This document shows, in pieces, positions 53,707 to 62,415 of a DNA stretch of 64,000 bases. The translations under genes and the position numbers were made by a program. The stretch spans positions 231,134 to 295,133 of the forward strand of contig NZ_NKFL01000002.1 in assembly GCF_002223055.1 (NCBI RefSeq), in the 5' to 3' direction. The notes under the pieces are model-generated. The model was not told the DNA's origin. It made no database searches and was given only the letters and a program-made list of their open reading frames with translations. Every line of letters begins with the position of its first letter. Position 1 is the first letter of the stretch. Origin of the DNA: Burkholderia sp. HI2500 (GTDB taxonomy: Bacteria > Pseudomonadota > Gammaproteobacteria > Burkholderiales > Burkholderiaceae).

Positions 53707-53901
53707 ATGAACACACGTCATATCCAGAGTTTCCTGATCGTGTCCGCCGCGTTTTTCTCGATGACCGGCCCGGTGCACGCGCGAGGCGCGAGCGCACTGG
53801 CGGCAGCCGGCGCGCAGATGCAGCAGATCGTGCCGGCCCAGGACGCCGTCGCGCAGCCGTCGGCCGAGCGCGCCGTCGAGTCGAAGGCGAACGCGCGTTG
53901 A
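53707..53901 (+). CDS. Small secreted protein of unknown function
   Basis: A 64-residue precursor with a clear signal peptide (about residues 1-26, FLIVSAAFFSMTGPVHA-R) and a short mature Ala-rich part of about 38 residues with no cysteine. AGGAGG lies directly ahead at the right distance, and an intrinsic terminator follows, so it is expressed on its own. I do not know the family; no similar gene is seen in this window apart from the shape of the 34043 protein. Confidence 0.7.
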   Translation: MNTRHIQSFLIVSAAFFSMTGPVHARGASALAAAGAQMQQIVPAQDAVAQPSAERAVESKANAR

Positions 53902-53936
53902 TCCGCTCGCGCGGCCTGCGGGCCGCGCCGGAATGC

Positions 53937-53972
53937 AAAAAGGGCGGGAATCCTCGGATTCCCGCCCTTTTT
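53937..53972 (+). terminator. Bidirectional terminator between the small secreted gene and hppD
   Basis: AAAAAGGGCGGGAATCC and its perfect complement form a 17-bp stem with a two-base centre, T run on both strands. Confidence 0.92.
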
Positions 53973-54033
53973 CTTTGCGCCGCCGGATCGTGCGGGCCGC
54001 CGGGTTGCCCCGGGCAGCCGCCCGCCGGATGTG

Positions 54034-55131
54034 TCAGGCCTTGTCCTGTACGACGCCGCGGCGGATCTGGTCGAGTTCGATCGATTCGAACAGCGCCTTG
54101 AAGTTGCCTTCGCCGAAGCCCTGGTTGCCCTTGCGCTGGATGATCTCGAAGAAGATCGGCCCGATCTGGTTTTCGGTGAAGATCTGCAGCAGCAGGTCGT
54201 CGCGTGCGCCGTCGATCAGGATCTTGCGCTTCTTCAGTTCGTCCAGCGATTCGCCGTGGTTCGGCACGCGGCGGTCGACCAGTTCGTAATACGTGTCGAT
54301 CGTGTCGAGCAGCTTCACTTCCTTGCTGCGCAGGCCATCGACCGCCTGGTAGATGTCGGTGGCGCCGAGCGCGATGTGCTGGATGCCTTCGCCGTGATAC
54401 GCGTCGAGGTATTCCTGGATCTGGCCGGCCGTATCCGAGCCTTCCTCGTTGATCGGGATGCGGATCTTGCCGCACGGCGACGTCATCGCCTTCGACTTCA
54501 CGCCCGTCACCTTGCCTTCGATGTCGAAGTAGCGCACTTCGCGGAAGTTGAACAGGCGCTCGTAGAACTCGGCCCATTCCTGCATGCGGCCGCGATGCAC
54601 GTTGTGCGTCAGGTGGTCGATGTAGGTGAGGCCGTGGCCGACCGGATTCGGGTTCGCGCCGGCGATCGGCTCGAAGTCGACGTCATAGATGCTGATGTCG
54701 CCGATGGCGCCCGGTTGCGCGCCGTTCTTGCCGCGCCAGCGGTCGACGAAATAGATCAGCGAATCGCCGATGCCCTTGATCGCCGGGATGTTCAGCTCCA
54801 TCGGGCCGGTCTTGTTGTCGAAGCCCCATGCGCCGAGCTCCAGCGCGTGCTGGTACGCCTTCGCGGCATCCTGCACGCGGAACGCGATCGCGCAGATCGA
54901 CGGGCCATGCAGGCGCGCGAAGCGTTGCGCGAACGAATCGGGTTCGGCGTTGATGATGAAGTTGATGTCGCCCTGGCGGTACACCGTCACGTCCTTGTGG
55001 CGGTGGCGCGCGATCGCGGTGAAACCCATCCGTTCGAACAGTTGTCCGAGCGCTTTCGGGTCCGGTGCCGTGTATTCGATGAATTCGAAGCCGTCGGTGC
55101 CGACGGGGTTGTCCCAGTTCGGGATCTGCAT
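54034..55131 (-). CDS. hppD: 4-hydroxyphenylpyruvate dioxygenase
   Basis: Converts 4-hydroxyphenylpyruvate to homogentisate in tyrosine breakdown. The 365-residue protein has two VOC domains; iron ligands are the His in YIDHLTHNV, the His in GIQHIALGATD and the Glu in FFEIIQRKGNQGFGEGNF, the last also the family signature. AGGAG lies 8 bases before the ATG at 55131. It is divergent from the Lrp-type gene over 212 bases. Homogentisate dioxygenase and later genes are not in the window. Confidence 0.96.
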   Translation of the reverse strand: MQIPNWDNPVGTDGFEFIEYTAPDPKALGQLFERMGFTAIARHRHKDVTVYRQGDINFIINAEPDSFAQRFARLHGPSICAIAFRVQDAAKAYQHALELGAWGFDNKTGPMELNIPAIKGIGDSLIYFVDRWRGKNGAQPGAIGDISIYDVDFEPIAGANPNPVGHGLTYIDHLTHNVHRGRMQEWAEFYERLFNFREVRYFDIEGKVTGVKSKAMTSPCGKIRIPINEEGSDTAGQIQEYLDAYHGEGIQHIALGATDIYQAVDGLRSKEVKLLDTIDTYYELVDRRVPNHGESLDELKKRKILIDGARDDLLLQIFTENQIGPIFFEIIQRKGNQGFGEGNFKALFESIELDQIRRGVVQDKA

Positions 55132-55343
55132 GGCGTGTCTCCTGTGGGGGCGATCGGCCGGGGCGACGTGCGCAGGCCCGGCCTGGTTCGATGTCGAACG
55201 TGGCACACGCGGTGGCGTGCGCGACGCATCGGTACGTGCGACAAAGTGTAGCGGGCAGTCGCGAGCGTAAACTTGCGAACTTAATTATCGGAACCTACGA
55301 TGGCGCAATTTCCAGTCTCAAATCATTCATTGGAGGGCAGAAG

Positions 55344-55868
55344 ATGGCGCAAGCCGAATTGGATGCCATCGACCGGCGGATTCTCGCGATTCTTCAGGAG
55401 AACGGGCGCCTGTCGAACCAGGAGATCGCCGAGCGCGTGAACCTGTCGCCGAGCCCGTGCCTGCGGCGGATCCGGCGGCTCGAGGAGATCGGCGTGATCA
55501 CCGGTTATGTCGCGCTGCTGGATCCGCAGAAGCTCGGGCTCGACCTGCTCGCGTACGTGAGCGTGCGGCTCGAGAAGCGCGGCGGCCTGGCCCCGGTGCG
55601 GGCCGACGAAACGTCGGCGCGGGCAGGCGCGACCCATGCGGAGCTGTTTCGTGCGGCCGTGCAGGCCTGGCCGGAAGTGGTCGCGTGCCACGCGATGACG
55701 GGGGACATGGATTATCTGCTGCGCGTGCAGGTCGAGGACATGGCGCATTTCTCCCGCTTCGTGCAGGAGCATCTGCTGCATCACCCGTCGGTGATCGACG
55801 TGAAGACGAGCTTTTCGCTCGAATGCTTCAAGGAGACGACGGCGTTGCCGATTCGTTCGGTGCGCTAG
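55344..55868 (+). CDS. Lrp/AsnC family transcriptional regulator (BkdR-like)
   Basis: A 174-residue regulator: HTH at residues 1-50 (LDAIDRRILAILQENGRLSNQEIAERVNLSPSPCLRRIRRLEE) and AsnC domain (LDLLAYVSVRLEKRGG, EVVACHAMTGDMDYLLRVQVEDMAHF). An insert of about 20 residues (LAPVRADETSARAGATHAELF) sits inside the ligand domain. GGAGGG precedes the ATG. Divergent from hppD, which it most likely controls in response to an aromatic amino acid; control of the ferredoxin oxidoreductase gene is also possible. Confidence 0.92.
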   Translation: MAQAELDAIDRRILAILQENGRLSNQEIAERVNLSPSPCLRRIRRLEEIGVITGYVALLDPQKLGLDLLAYVSVRLEKRGGLAPVRADETSARAGATHAELFRAAVQAWPEVVACHAMTGDMDYLLRVQVEDMAHFSRFVQEHLLHHPSVIDVKTSFSLECFKETTALPIRSVR

Positions 55869-55928
55869 TGCGCGGCGGGGAAGGGAGGGGGGCCGGGCGC
55901 GCGGCAGGCGCGGCCCGGCTAGCCGACA

Positions 55929-56576
55929 TTACGCCGTCAGCGCGGCGGGCATCAGCGATTCGATGAACTTCGTGGTGCGGCGCGCCTGGCGCTTCATCGC
56001 ATAGTCGAACACCGCGGCCTGTTCCTGCAGCATCTCGGCGATGATCGTCGAGTGGTCGGCCGGCGGCAGCGACAGGTACGCATCGGCTTCGCCGTACGCG
56101 TACTCGATCCGCATCCCGGATTTCTTCGCGATATGCATCATCGTCGCGTTACGCGACAGGCAGTGCATGTACAGCATCGTCACGTGCGTGTTGCGGCTGC
56201 GGATCGCCGCGCGCTCGAACAGCTTCGAGCCGACGCCGCGGCCGCGTGCGCTTTCGAGCACCGACACGCCGAATTCGGCCGTGCGCTTGTCGCCCTCGGC
56301 CGGCAGGTAGGCCAGGTGGCCGACGCCGATCAGTTCGAGGTCGTGGTCGAACACGCCGAACACGGTGTCGCGGCCGAAGTCGATCGTGCGGACATAATTC
56401 TCGATCACGTGGTCGGGCACCATCTGGCCGAAGCGCAGCAGGCGGTCCTCTTCGTCGAGCGAGAGAAAGTGGGTGAGCATCTGCTCACGGTCTTTGGAAG
56501 CCAGTTCCCTGACGAGAACCGGCGCACTGCCGACCGTGCCGACAACTTCGGCAGGGCCGTTGAATTGCGTGTTCAT
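55929..56576 (-). CDS. GNAT family N-acetyltransferase
   Basis: A 215-residue acetyltransferase with the acetyl-CoA loop ESARGRGVGSKLFERAA (about residues 110-126, with the R-G-x-G-x-G/A core) and preceding strands LIGVGHLAYLP and AEFGVSVLE. Substrate unknown. The N-terminal 20 residues are polar. It stands alone on the minus strand between the Lrp gene and the TetR gene; no operon partner. Start at 56576 avoids an unlikely Cys-rich extension. Confidence 0.86.
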   Translation of the reverse strand: MNTQFNGPAEVVGTVGSAPVLVRELASKDREQMLTHFLSLDEEDRLLRFGQMVPDHVIENYVRTIDFGRDTVFGVFDHDLELIGVGHLAYLPAEGDKRTAEFGVSVLESARGRGVGSKLFERAAIRSRNTHVTMLYMHCLSRNATMMHIAKKSGMRIEYAYGEADAYLSLPPADHSTIIAEMLQEQAAVFDYAMKRQARRTTKFIESLMPAALTA

Positions 56577-56809
56577 CGTGGGTTCCTCAGTGTGGGTGCA
56601 CAAGCGGGTTGTGCAATGCAACAGCATTTTACCCGAGCGAGGTTGGGGAAAACCCGTATTTGACGTTATTTGTGCCGAGGGGAAATTCTAAAACCGCTTA
56701 GTTCATTCTGTAAGTTATTGATTTTAAGCGAATTTAAAATTCATCATATGAAATGCGCGGCGGGCAGCCGCAGTGTACCCGTCGCGCAACGCATGCTGCT
56801 GCGCGTCAA

Positions 56810-57415
56810 TCAGGCGGCCGTCGACAGCCCGCGTTCGATCAGGTCGATCACCTGCTCGGCGAAGTCGCGGTAGCCGAGGCGGCCGCCCGGCTTCAGCCAT
56901 GTGAACGTCCAGTTGATCATCCCGAACACCATCATCGTCACGGACGTCTGGTTTTCCTTCGAGATGCGGTCCGGGTACGCGCGTGCGAGCTGTCGCGTGA
57001 ACGCCGCGACGATGTCGCGCTGGCGGTCGAGCACGATTTCGCGCTGCGCGTCCTCGAGATACTTCACGTCGTTGAGCAGCGCGACGTGCCGGCTGTGCGA
57101 CGTCTCGTACTCGGCGAGGAACGCACGCACGAGCTCGGCGAACGCGTCGCGCTCGCTGAGCCCGCGTCGCTGGCTCGCCCCTTCGACCTCGGCGATGATC
57201 AACATCAGCCGTTTCGTGTAGCGGTCGAGCAGGTCGAACAGGATCGCTTCCTTGCTCTCGTAATAGTGATAGAGGCGCGCCTTCGACGTGCCGCTCGCGG
57301 TTGCGAGATCGGACATCGACGTGCTCGGGTAGCTCGTCTGCGCGAATTTCTCGGCGGCCAGGTCGAGGATCTGCTCGCGCTGGGATTCGTGGTCGGGCGC
57401 TCGGGTACGGGCCAT
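56810..57415 (-). CDS. paaR: TetR family transcriptional regulator, PaaR-type repressor of phenylacetate genes
   Basis: A 201-residue TetR protein: HTH MSDLATASGTSKARLYHYYESKEAIL at about residues 33-58 and an all-helical ligand domain (FAELVRAFLAEYETSHSRHVALLNDVKYLEDAQREIV). In B. cenocepacia the TetR protein next to the paa operon represses it and is relieved by phenylacetyl-CoA; position beside DUF1835 and paaE supports the same assignment here. The expected operator is the perfect palindrome in front of paaA. An ATG-first frame without strong ribosome binding site. Confidence 0.82.
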   Translation of the reverse strand: MARTRAPDHESQREQILDLAAEKFAQTSYPSTSMSDLATASGTSKARLYHYYESKEAILFDLLDRYTKRLMLIIAEVEGASQRRGLSERDAFAELVRAFLAEYETSHSRHVALLNDVKYLEDAQREIVLDRQRDIVAAFTRQLARAYPDRISKENQTSVTMMVFGMINWTFTWLKPGGRLGYRDFAEQVIDLIERGLSTAA

Positions 57416-57431
57416 GGTCGAATGGGGAAGA

Positions 57432-58256
57432 TTAGCGGTGCGCGGTGGCCGTGCGGGCCGCGCGCACCTGCGTGGAAGAGAGGGCGTCGGGCGCGTCGTC
57501 CTGCAGCTCGAGCCGGCCGGCTGCCGCGAGTTCGCGGCAGCGCCACCAGGCGATCGAGTCGCTGACGAACAGCCCGCCGCGGTCGGCGTCGGCCATGATG
57601 CTGCCGACGAGGCGCGCCGCAGGCCGCCAGTCGGCTTCCGCGCGCGCGACGATCAGCGCGTCGAGGTCCTCATAGTAGCCGCTCTTGATGGTGTTGCTGA
57701 CCCAGTAGCGCAGCTCGGCGTTCAGGTGCTTCGCCTCCTGCCATTCGAGTGCGAGGCGGCCGATGCGCAGCACCGAGATCGGCGCGGCCACCGGGCGCTT
57801 GCGCGCCAGCTCGGCCGGCGAGAACATGCCGGTCGCGCACGCCTGGTCGGTGCGCGACAGCGCCGCGCGCTGGGCCGAGTCGAGATCGGCGGCCGACAGC
57901 CGCACTTCGTTCAGGCGTTGCGGGACGTTGCGCAGGTGATAGGCGACGCGGCGCAGCAGCAGCTTGTCGCCGACGCTCGGCGCATGCCACACCACCACCT
58001 GGCCGGTATCCGTCGCGAGCTGGTCGAGGCGCGCGAACTCGCCTTCGATCTCCGCGTTCCAGTCGGGAATCTGGTCGCCGAGCACGCGCTGCCAGAAGGC
58101 GGCGCGCGTGTCGGGCGTCTCGTCGGCGCCCTTGAGCGGCCCGACGCCGAGATCGTCGAGCAATCCGACGACGCGCTCGTCGCGTCCGGCTTGCGCGAGT
58201 GCCTCGCGCAGCGACGCGGCGGCGGTGCCGCCCTGAATCACATGAATGGTACTCAT
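57432..58256 (-). CDS. DUF1835 domain-containing protein
   Basis: A 274-residue soluble protein. The first 130 residues (TIHVIQGGTAAASLREALAQAG, DLGVGPLKGADETPDTRAAFWQRVL) are the DUF1835 domain; the C-terminal part (LEWQEAKHLNAELRYWV, DRGGLFVSDSIAWWRCRELAAAGRLEL) resembles the partner DUF3658-like region. Function unknown. It sits between paaR and the end of the paa operon on the same strand, 16 bases before paaR, so it is probably transcribed with paaR. Confidence 0.85.
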   Translation of the reverse strand: MSTIHVIQGGTAAASLREALAQAGRDERVVGLLDDLGVGPLKGADETPDTRAAFWQRVLGDQIPDWNAEIEGEFARLDQLATDTGQVVVWHAPSVGDKLLLRRVAYHLRNVPQRLNEVRLSAADLDSAQRAALSRTDQACATGMFSPAELARKRPVAAPISVLRIGRLALEWQEAKHLNAELRYWVSNTIKSGYYEDLDALIVARAEADWRPAARLVGSIMADADRGGLFVSDSIAWWRCRELAAAGRLELQDDAPDALSSTQVRAARTATAHR

Positions 58257-58270
58257 CGGCCTGTCGTCAA

Positions 58271-58322
58271 CAAAAGAAAACCGCCGGCCGGGCGGACGTT
58301 GCGATGTCCAGCCGGCCGGCGG
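58271..58322 (-). terminator. Terminator of the paa operon
   Basis: CCGCCGGCC (58281-58289) and GGCCGGCGG (58314-58322) form the outer stem of a long hairpin; TTTTCTTTTG follows on the minus strand. Confidence 0.8.
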
Positions 58323-58384
58323 CCCCTAGTGTAAGCGAGATGTGTGACGGCGAGAAACCGCCCGGCGCCGCGACGCGACGTCGC

Positions 58385-59473
58385 TCAACGCTCGTCGTAG
58401 CTCACGACGACCTTGTCGCTGATCGGGTGGCACTGGCACGTGAGCACGAAGCCGTCCTTCACTTCATGTTCTTCGAGCGTGTAGTTCTTCTCCATCCGCA
58501 CTTCGCCCTCGAGCACCTTCGCGCGGCACGTGCAGCACACGCCGCCCTTGCACGCGTACGGCAGCGCGAGGCCCGCGCGCAGGCCGATATCGAGCAGGCT
58601 CACGCCTTCGTACGGCAGGCGCAGCTTGCGCTTCTTGCCGTCGAGCACGATTTCCAGATCGGCGGCCGGGGTCTGGTCGGTGATTTCGACGACCGGCGCA
58701 CCGGCTTGCGGCAGCGGCGTGCCGAAGCGCTCGACGTGCACCTTCGCCTGAGGCACGCCGGCCGCCTTCAGCGCGGCCTCGGCCGCATCCATCATCGGCG
58801 CGGGGCCGCAGATGAACGCCTCGTCGATCGCGTCGGCCGGCATCAGCGTATCGAGGAATTCCGCGCATTTCGCCTGGTCGAGCACGCCGTTGAACAGCGC
58901 GACGTCCTGCTGGTCGTCCGACAGCACGTGATAGAGGACGAAGCGGTTCATGTAGCGGTTCTTCAGGTCCTCGAGCTCCTCCGCGAACATGATCGCGTCG
59001 ACGCTGCGGTTGCCGTAGATCAGCGTGAACGTGCTGCGCGGCTCGAGTTCGAGCGTCGTCTTCACGATCGCGAGCACCGGCGTGATGCCGGAGCCGCCGG
59101 AAAACGCGACGTACTGCTTGCCGTGATCGGCGTTCAGGTGCGTGAAGAAACGGCCGTCCGGCGTCATCACGTCGATCGTATGACCCGGCTTGAGCGAGTC
59201 GAACGCGAAGTTCGAGAAGCGGCCGCCGCGCACCCGCTTGATGCCGATGCGCAGTTCGCCGTCACGGTCGTAGTCCGTCGTGCCGACGCAGATCGAATAC
59301 GAGCGGCGCGTTTCCTCGCCGTCGATGTGGGTCTTCAGCGTGACGAACTGGCCCTGCGTGAAGCGGTACGCGTCGCGCAGTTCGGGCGGCACGTCGAAGG
59401 AGACGGAGACGGCGTCGGCGGTCTCGGGCCGCACGTCGCGGATACGCAGCGGATGAAATTGCGGGGTCGCCAT
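58385..59473 (-). CDS. paaE: 1,2-phenylacetyl-CoA epoxidase, reductase subunit PaaE
   Basis: PaaE passes electrons from NADPH to the epoxidase. The 362-residue protein has a flavin-binding ferredoxin reductase part (RRSYSICVGT, VAFSGGSGITPVLAI, YHVLSDDQQ, residues 1-about 240) and a C-terminal plant-type [2Fe-2S] domain with Cys308, Cys313, Cys316 and Cys346 (YACKGGVCCTC ... VLTCQCHP). The start at 59473 lies 5 bases after paaD. Last gene of paaABCDE, with a terminator shortly after. Confidence 0.95.
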   Translation of the reverse strand: MATPQFHPLRIRDVRPETADAVSVSFDVPPELRDAYRFTQGQFVTLKTHIDGEETRRSYSICVGTTDYDRDGELRIGIKRVRGGRFSNFAFDSLKPGHTIDVMTPDGRFFTHLNADHGKQYVAFSGGSGITPVLAIVKTTLELEPRSTFTLIYGNRSVDAIMFAEELEDLKNRYMNRFVLYHVLSDDQQDVALFNGVLDQAKCAEFLDTLMPADAIDEAFICGPAPMMDAAEAALKAAGVPQAKVHVERFGTPLPQAGAPVVEITDQTPAADLEIVLDGKKRKLRLPYEGVSLLDIGLRAGLALPYACKGGVCCTCRAKVLEGEVRMEKNYTLEEHEVKDGFVLTCQCHPISDKVVVSYDER

Positions 59474-59478
59474 ATCGA

Positions 59479-60039
59479 TTAATAAGGTTTGAAGTAGTCG
59501 AAGGGTTCGCGGCAGTCGACGCAGCGATACAGCGCCTTGCAGGCCGTGGACGCGAATTGCGCGAGACGCTCGGTACGGGCGGAGCCGCAGCGCGGGCACG
59601 CGGGTGCCGCGACCGGTCGCGGCACGAAGCGCACGACGTTTTCCCGCGACGCGGCGGTGCCGCACTGGCCGACCGGCGGCGCGATGCCGTACGCGCGCAG
59701 CTTGTCGCGCGCTTCCTGCGTGATCCAGTCGGTCGTCCACGCGGGCGCGAGCACGGTCTCGATCCGGTGCGCCGGAAGGTCCGCGGCCTGCAGCGCGGCG
59801 GCGATGTCCTCCGCGATCTGCGACATGGCCGGGCAGCCCGAGTAGGTCGGCGTGATCACGACCTCGAGCTGGCCGTCGTCCGCGAGGCGGACGTCGCGCA
59901 GGATGCCGAGCTCGCGGATCGACACGACCGGGATCTCGGGGTCGGGCACGGCTTCGAGCACGTCCCATGCACGGGCGAGCAGCGGGTCGGCGTGGCGCGC
60001 GATGGGCACGGCGTTGGCGGGGGCGGTCTGGACGGACAT
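59479..60039 (-). CDS. paaD: 1,2-phenylacetyl-CoA epoxidase subunit PaaD
   Basis: PaaD is a MIP18/DUF59-type protein thought to help assemble the metal centre of the epoxidase or PaaE cluster. The 186-residue protein shows DPEIPVVSIRELGILRDV, TPTYSGCPAMSQIAEDIAAAL and a C-terminal zinc ribbon (CPRCGSARTERLAQFASTACKALYRCVDC). ACGGAG precedes the ATG. It follows paaC after 32 bases and precedes paaE by 5. Confidence 0.93.
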   Translation of the reverse strand: MSVQTAPANAVPIARHADPLLARAWDVLEAVPDPEIPVVSIRELGILRDVRLADDGQLEVVITPTYSGCPAMSQIAEDIAAALQAADLPAHRIETVLAPAWTTDWITQEARDKLRAYGIAPPVGQCGTAASRENVVRFVPRPVAAPACPRCGSARTERLAQFASTACKALYRCVDCREPFDYFKPY

Positions 60040-60071
60040 CGTCGGGCTCCGTTGGGCGTGGGGGCGGCCGG

Positions 60072-60875
60072 TTACCAGCTCGCGCCGGGATGCTGGCGTG
60101 CGAGGCTCTGCATTTCGGCGAGCAGGTAGCCCATGTGCTCCGAGTGCTCGCCCTGCTTGCCGGTCGTCACATGCTGCACGGGTGCCGGCAGCGTGAGCGT
60201 CGCTTCCGCGAGCGCATCATCCACGTCCGCGCGCCACGCTGCTTCGAGCGTGGCCGGCGCGGGGGCGATGCCCTCGGCGGCGACCGCGTCGTCGATTGCA
60301 TCGGCAGCGAAGAATTCGCGCGTGTACGGCGTCAGGTAGTCGAGCGCGTTCTGCGCGCGGCGGTGCGATTCGTCGGTGCCGTCACCGAGGCGAACCAGCC
60401 ACTCGCGTGCGTGCTGCACGTGATAGCGGGTTTCCTTCACCGATTTCGCGGCGATCGCGGCGAGCTGCGTGTCGGTCGACGTTTCGAGTGCGGTCCAAAC
60501 GTGCAGCATCAGCGTCGAGTACAGGAAGTTGCGCACGATCGTGACCGCATAGTCGTTGTCGGCGTGCGCGGTGCCCGCGATCGGGCCGTAGTGCGGCAGC
60601 TCGGCGAGCGTGAAGTTTGCGAACTCGCGCTCGGTGCGGAAGTACGCGTAGTCGTCCTCGGTCTTCGTCGCGCCGGTCAGCTGGCGCTCGAGTTCGGCCG
60701 CGTGCGTGTACAGCATGCGCGCCTGGCCGATGAGGTCGAGGCTCATGTTGGTGAGCGCGATGTCTTCCTCGAGGATCGGGCCGTGGCCGCACCATTCGGC
60801 GTTGCGCTGACCGAGGATCAGCGTGTTGTCCGCGAGGCGCAGCACGTAGGAGAGGTGTTCGGGCGTGATCGTCAT
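60072..60875 (-). CDS. paaC: 1,2-phenylacetyl-CoA epoxidase, structural subunit PaaC
   Basis: PaaC is the non-catalytic ferritin-like partner of PaaA in the epoxidase core. The 267-residue helical protein has YVLRLADNTLILGQRNAEWCGHGP at the start, DYAYFRTEREFANFTLAELPH and KETRYHVQHAREWLVRLGDGTDESH; the metal-ligand set of PaaA is incomplete, as expected. Ten bases separate paaB and paaC. Confidence 0.95.
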   Translation of the reverse strand: MTITPEHLSYVLRLADNTLILGQRNAEWCGHGPILEEDIALTNMSLDLIGQARMLYTHAAELERQLTGATKTEDDYAYFRTEREFANFTLAELPHYGPIAGTAHADNDYAVTIVRNFLYSTLMLHVWTALETSTDTQLAAIAAKSVKETRYHVQHAREWLVRLGDGTDESHRRAQNALDYLTPYTREFFAADAIDDAVAAEGIAPAPATLEAAWRADVDDALAEATLTLPAPVQHVTTGKQGEHSEHMGYLLAEMQSLARQHPGASW

Positions 60876-60885
60876 GGCGCGGGCG

Positions 60886-61170
60886 TTACATGTGGTTGAC
60901 TTCGTCGGGCAGCGTGTAGAACGTCGGGTGGCGGTAGATCTTGTCGCCCGCCGGTTCGAACAGCTCCGCCTTCTCGTTCGGATCGGACGCGGTAATGGCC
61001 GACGACGACACCACCCAGATGCTCACGCCTTCCTGGCGGCGCGTGTAGACGTCGCGCGCCATGCGCAGCGCCATCGACGCGTCGGCGGCGTGCAGGCTGC
61101 CGCAATGCTTGTGATCGAGCCCCTGCTTGCTGCGCACGAACACTTCCCAGATCGGCCATTCCTTGTTCAT
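60886..61170 (-). CDS. paaB: 1,2-phenylacetyl-CoA epoxidase subunit PaaB
   Basis: A 94-residue small subunit that bridges PaaAC heterodimers. WPIWEVFVRSKQGLDHKHCGSLHAADASMALRMARDVYTRRQEGVSIWVV is typical. AGGAG lies six bases upstream of the ATG; it follows paaA by 47 bases and precedes paaC by 10. Confidence 0.95.
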   Translation of the reverse strand: MNKEWPIWEVFVRSKQGLDHKHCGSLHAADASMALRMARDVYTRRQEGVSIWVVSSSAITASDPNEKAELFEPAGDKIYRHPTFYTLPDEVNHM

Positions 61171-61217
61171 CACTTTCTCCTCAATCCTCAATCCTGAATT
61201 CGATGGTGTGCCGCCGC

Positions 61218-62216
61218 TCAGGCGGCGTGCTGTTCGGCGCGCGCGCGGCGCTTGGCTTCGTGGGCGAGTGCGGCTTCGCGCACCCATGCGCCGTCCTCGT
61301 GCGCTTTCACGCGGGTCGCGAGGCGTTCCTTGTTGCACGGGCCGTCGCCGTTGACCACGCGCCAGAATTCGTCCCAGTCGATCGTGCCGTAGTCGTGATG
61401 GCCGCGCGCCTCGTTCCACTTCAGGTCGGGGTCGGGCAGCGTCACGCCGAGCACCTTCGCCTGGTCGACCGTCGCGTCGACGAACTTCTGCCGCAGATCG
61501 TCGTTCGAGATCCGCTTGATGCCCCATTTCGCGGACTGGTTGCTGTGAACCGAATCGGCGTCGCTCGGGCCGAACATCATCAGCACCGGCCACCACCAGC
61601 GGTTCACGGCCTGCTGGACCATCGCGCGTTGCGCGTCGGTGCCCTTCATCATCGACAGCAGCGCGTCGAAGCCCTGGCGCTGGTGGAACGATTCTTCCTT
61701 GCACACGCGGATCATCGCGCGCGCGTACGGGCCATACGTGCAGCGGCACAGCGGGATCTGGTTCATGATCGCGGCGCCGTCGACGAGCCAGCCGATCACG
61801 CCGACGTCGGCCCAGGTGGGTGTCGGGTAGTTGAAGATGCTCGAGTATTTCGCCTTGCCGGCGAGCAGTGCGTCGATCAGCGAATCGCGCGACACGCCGA
61901 GCGTTTCGGCCGCGCTATAGAGATAGAGGCCGTGGCCGGCTTCGTCCTGGACCTTCGCGAGCAGGATCGCCTTGCGCTTCAGGCTCGGCGCGCGCGAGAT
62001 CCAGTTGCCTTCGGGCAGCATGCCCACGACTTCCGAGTGCGCGTGCTGCGAGATCTGGCGAACCAGCGTCTTGCGATAGGCATCGGGCATCCAGTCCTGC
62101 GGTTCGATCTTGCCGTCGGCGGCCATGACCGCATCGAACCGCGCCTGCTCGGGCGACTCGGCTGCGGCATCGAGCGGCGCGACGTTGCCGGGGATGTCGA
62201 GGGATTGCGTGTACAT
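61218..62216 (-). CDS. paaA: 1,2-phenylacetyl-CoA epoxidase, catalytic subunit PaaA
   Basis: PaaA holds the di-iron centre that forms the ring epoxide of phenylacetyl-CoA. The 332-residue ferritin-like protein has the metal ligands in [21 protein letters not shown] and [14 protein letters not shown], each with the Glu-x-x-His pattern, plus [13 protein letters not shown]. The start at 62216 gives the family N-terminus; upstream is the palindromic operator and -10-like TATACT. First gene of paaABCDE. Confidence 0.96.
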   Translation of the reverse strand: MYTQSLDIPGNVAPLDAAAESPEQARFDAVMAADGKIEPQDWMPDAYRKTLVRQISQHAHSEVVGMLPEGNWISRAPSLKRKAILLAKVQDEAGHGLYLYSAAETLGVSRDSLIDALLAGKAKYSSIFNYPTPTWADVGVIGWLVDGAAIMNQIPLCRCTYGPYARAMIRVCKEESFHQRQGFDALLSMMKGTDAQRAMVQQAVNRWWWPVLMMFGPSDADSVHSNQSAKWGIKRISNDDLRQKFVDATVDQAKVLGVTLPDPDLKWNEARGHHDYGTIDWDEFWRVVNGDGPCNKERLATRVKAHEDGAWVREAALAHEAKRRARAEQHAA

Positions 62217-62258
62217 GGCGAGGCTCTCGTCCGGGTGAATGTGTGCGAAGTATAAACC

Positions 62259-62274
62259 AACCGACCGGTCGGTT
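62259..62274. promoter_or_regulatory. Perfect 16-bp palindrome in the paaA promoter, likely PaaR operator
   Basis: AACCGACCGGTCGGTT at 62259-62274 is fully symmetrical, 42 bases upstream of the paaA start codon, and overlaps the presumed promoter (TATACT on the minus strand at 62254-62249). The size and symmetry fit a TetR dimer, and the paaR-type gene is close by. I recall a conserved repeat of this kind in B. cenocepacia paa promoters but did not check identity. Confidence 0.75.
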
Positions 62275-62415
62275 AATAAATTTCTTGCGGATTTGCGGCG
62301 AGACTCGGGTAAACGAGCGACGTCGGGGCGCGATCGGACGGCGTGACGGCGATCCGGCGCGTGGGGTTCGCGTCTTCTGCGGCACAATGCCCGCTTTCCG
62401 ACGAGGATTTTGCCG

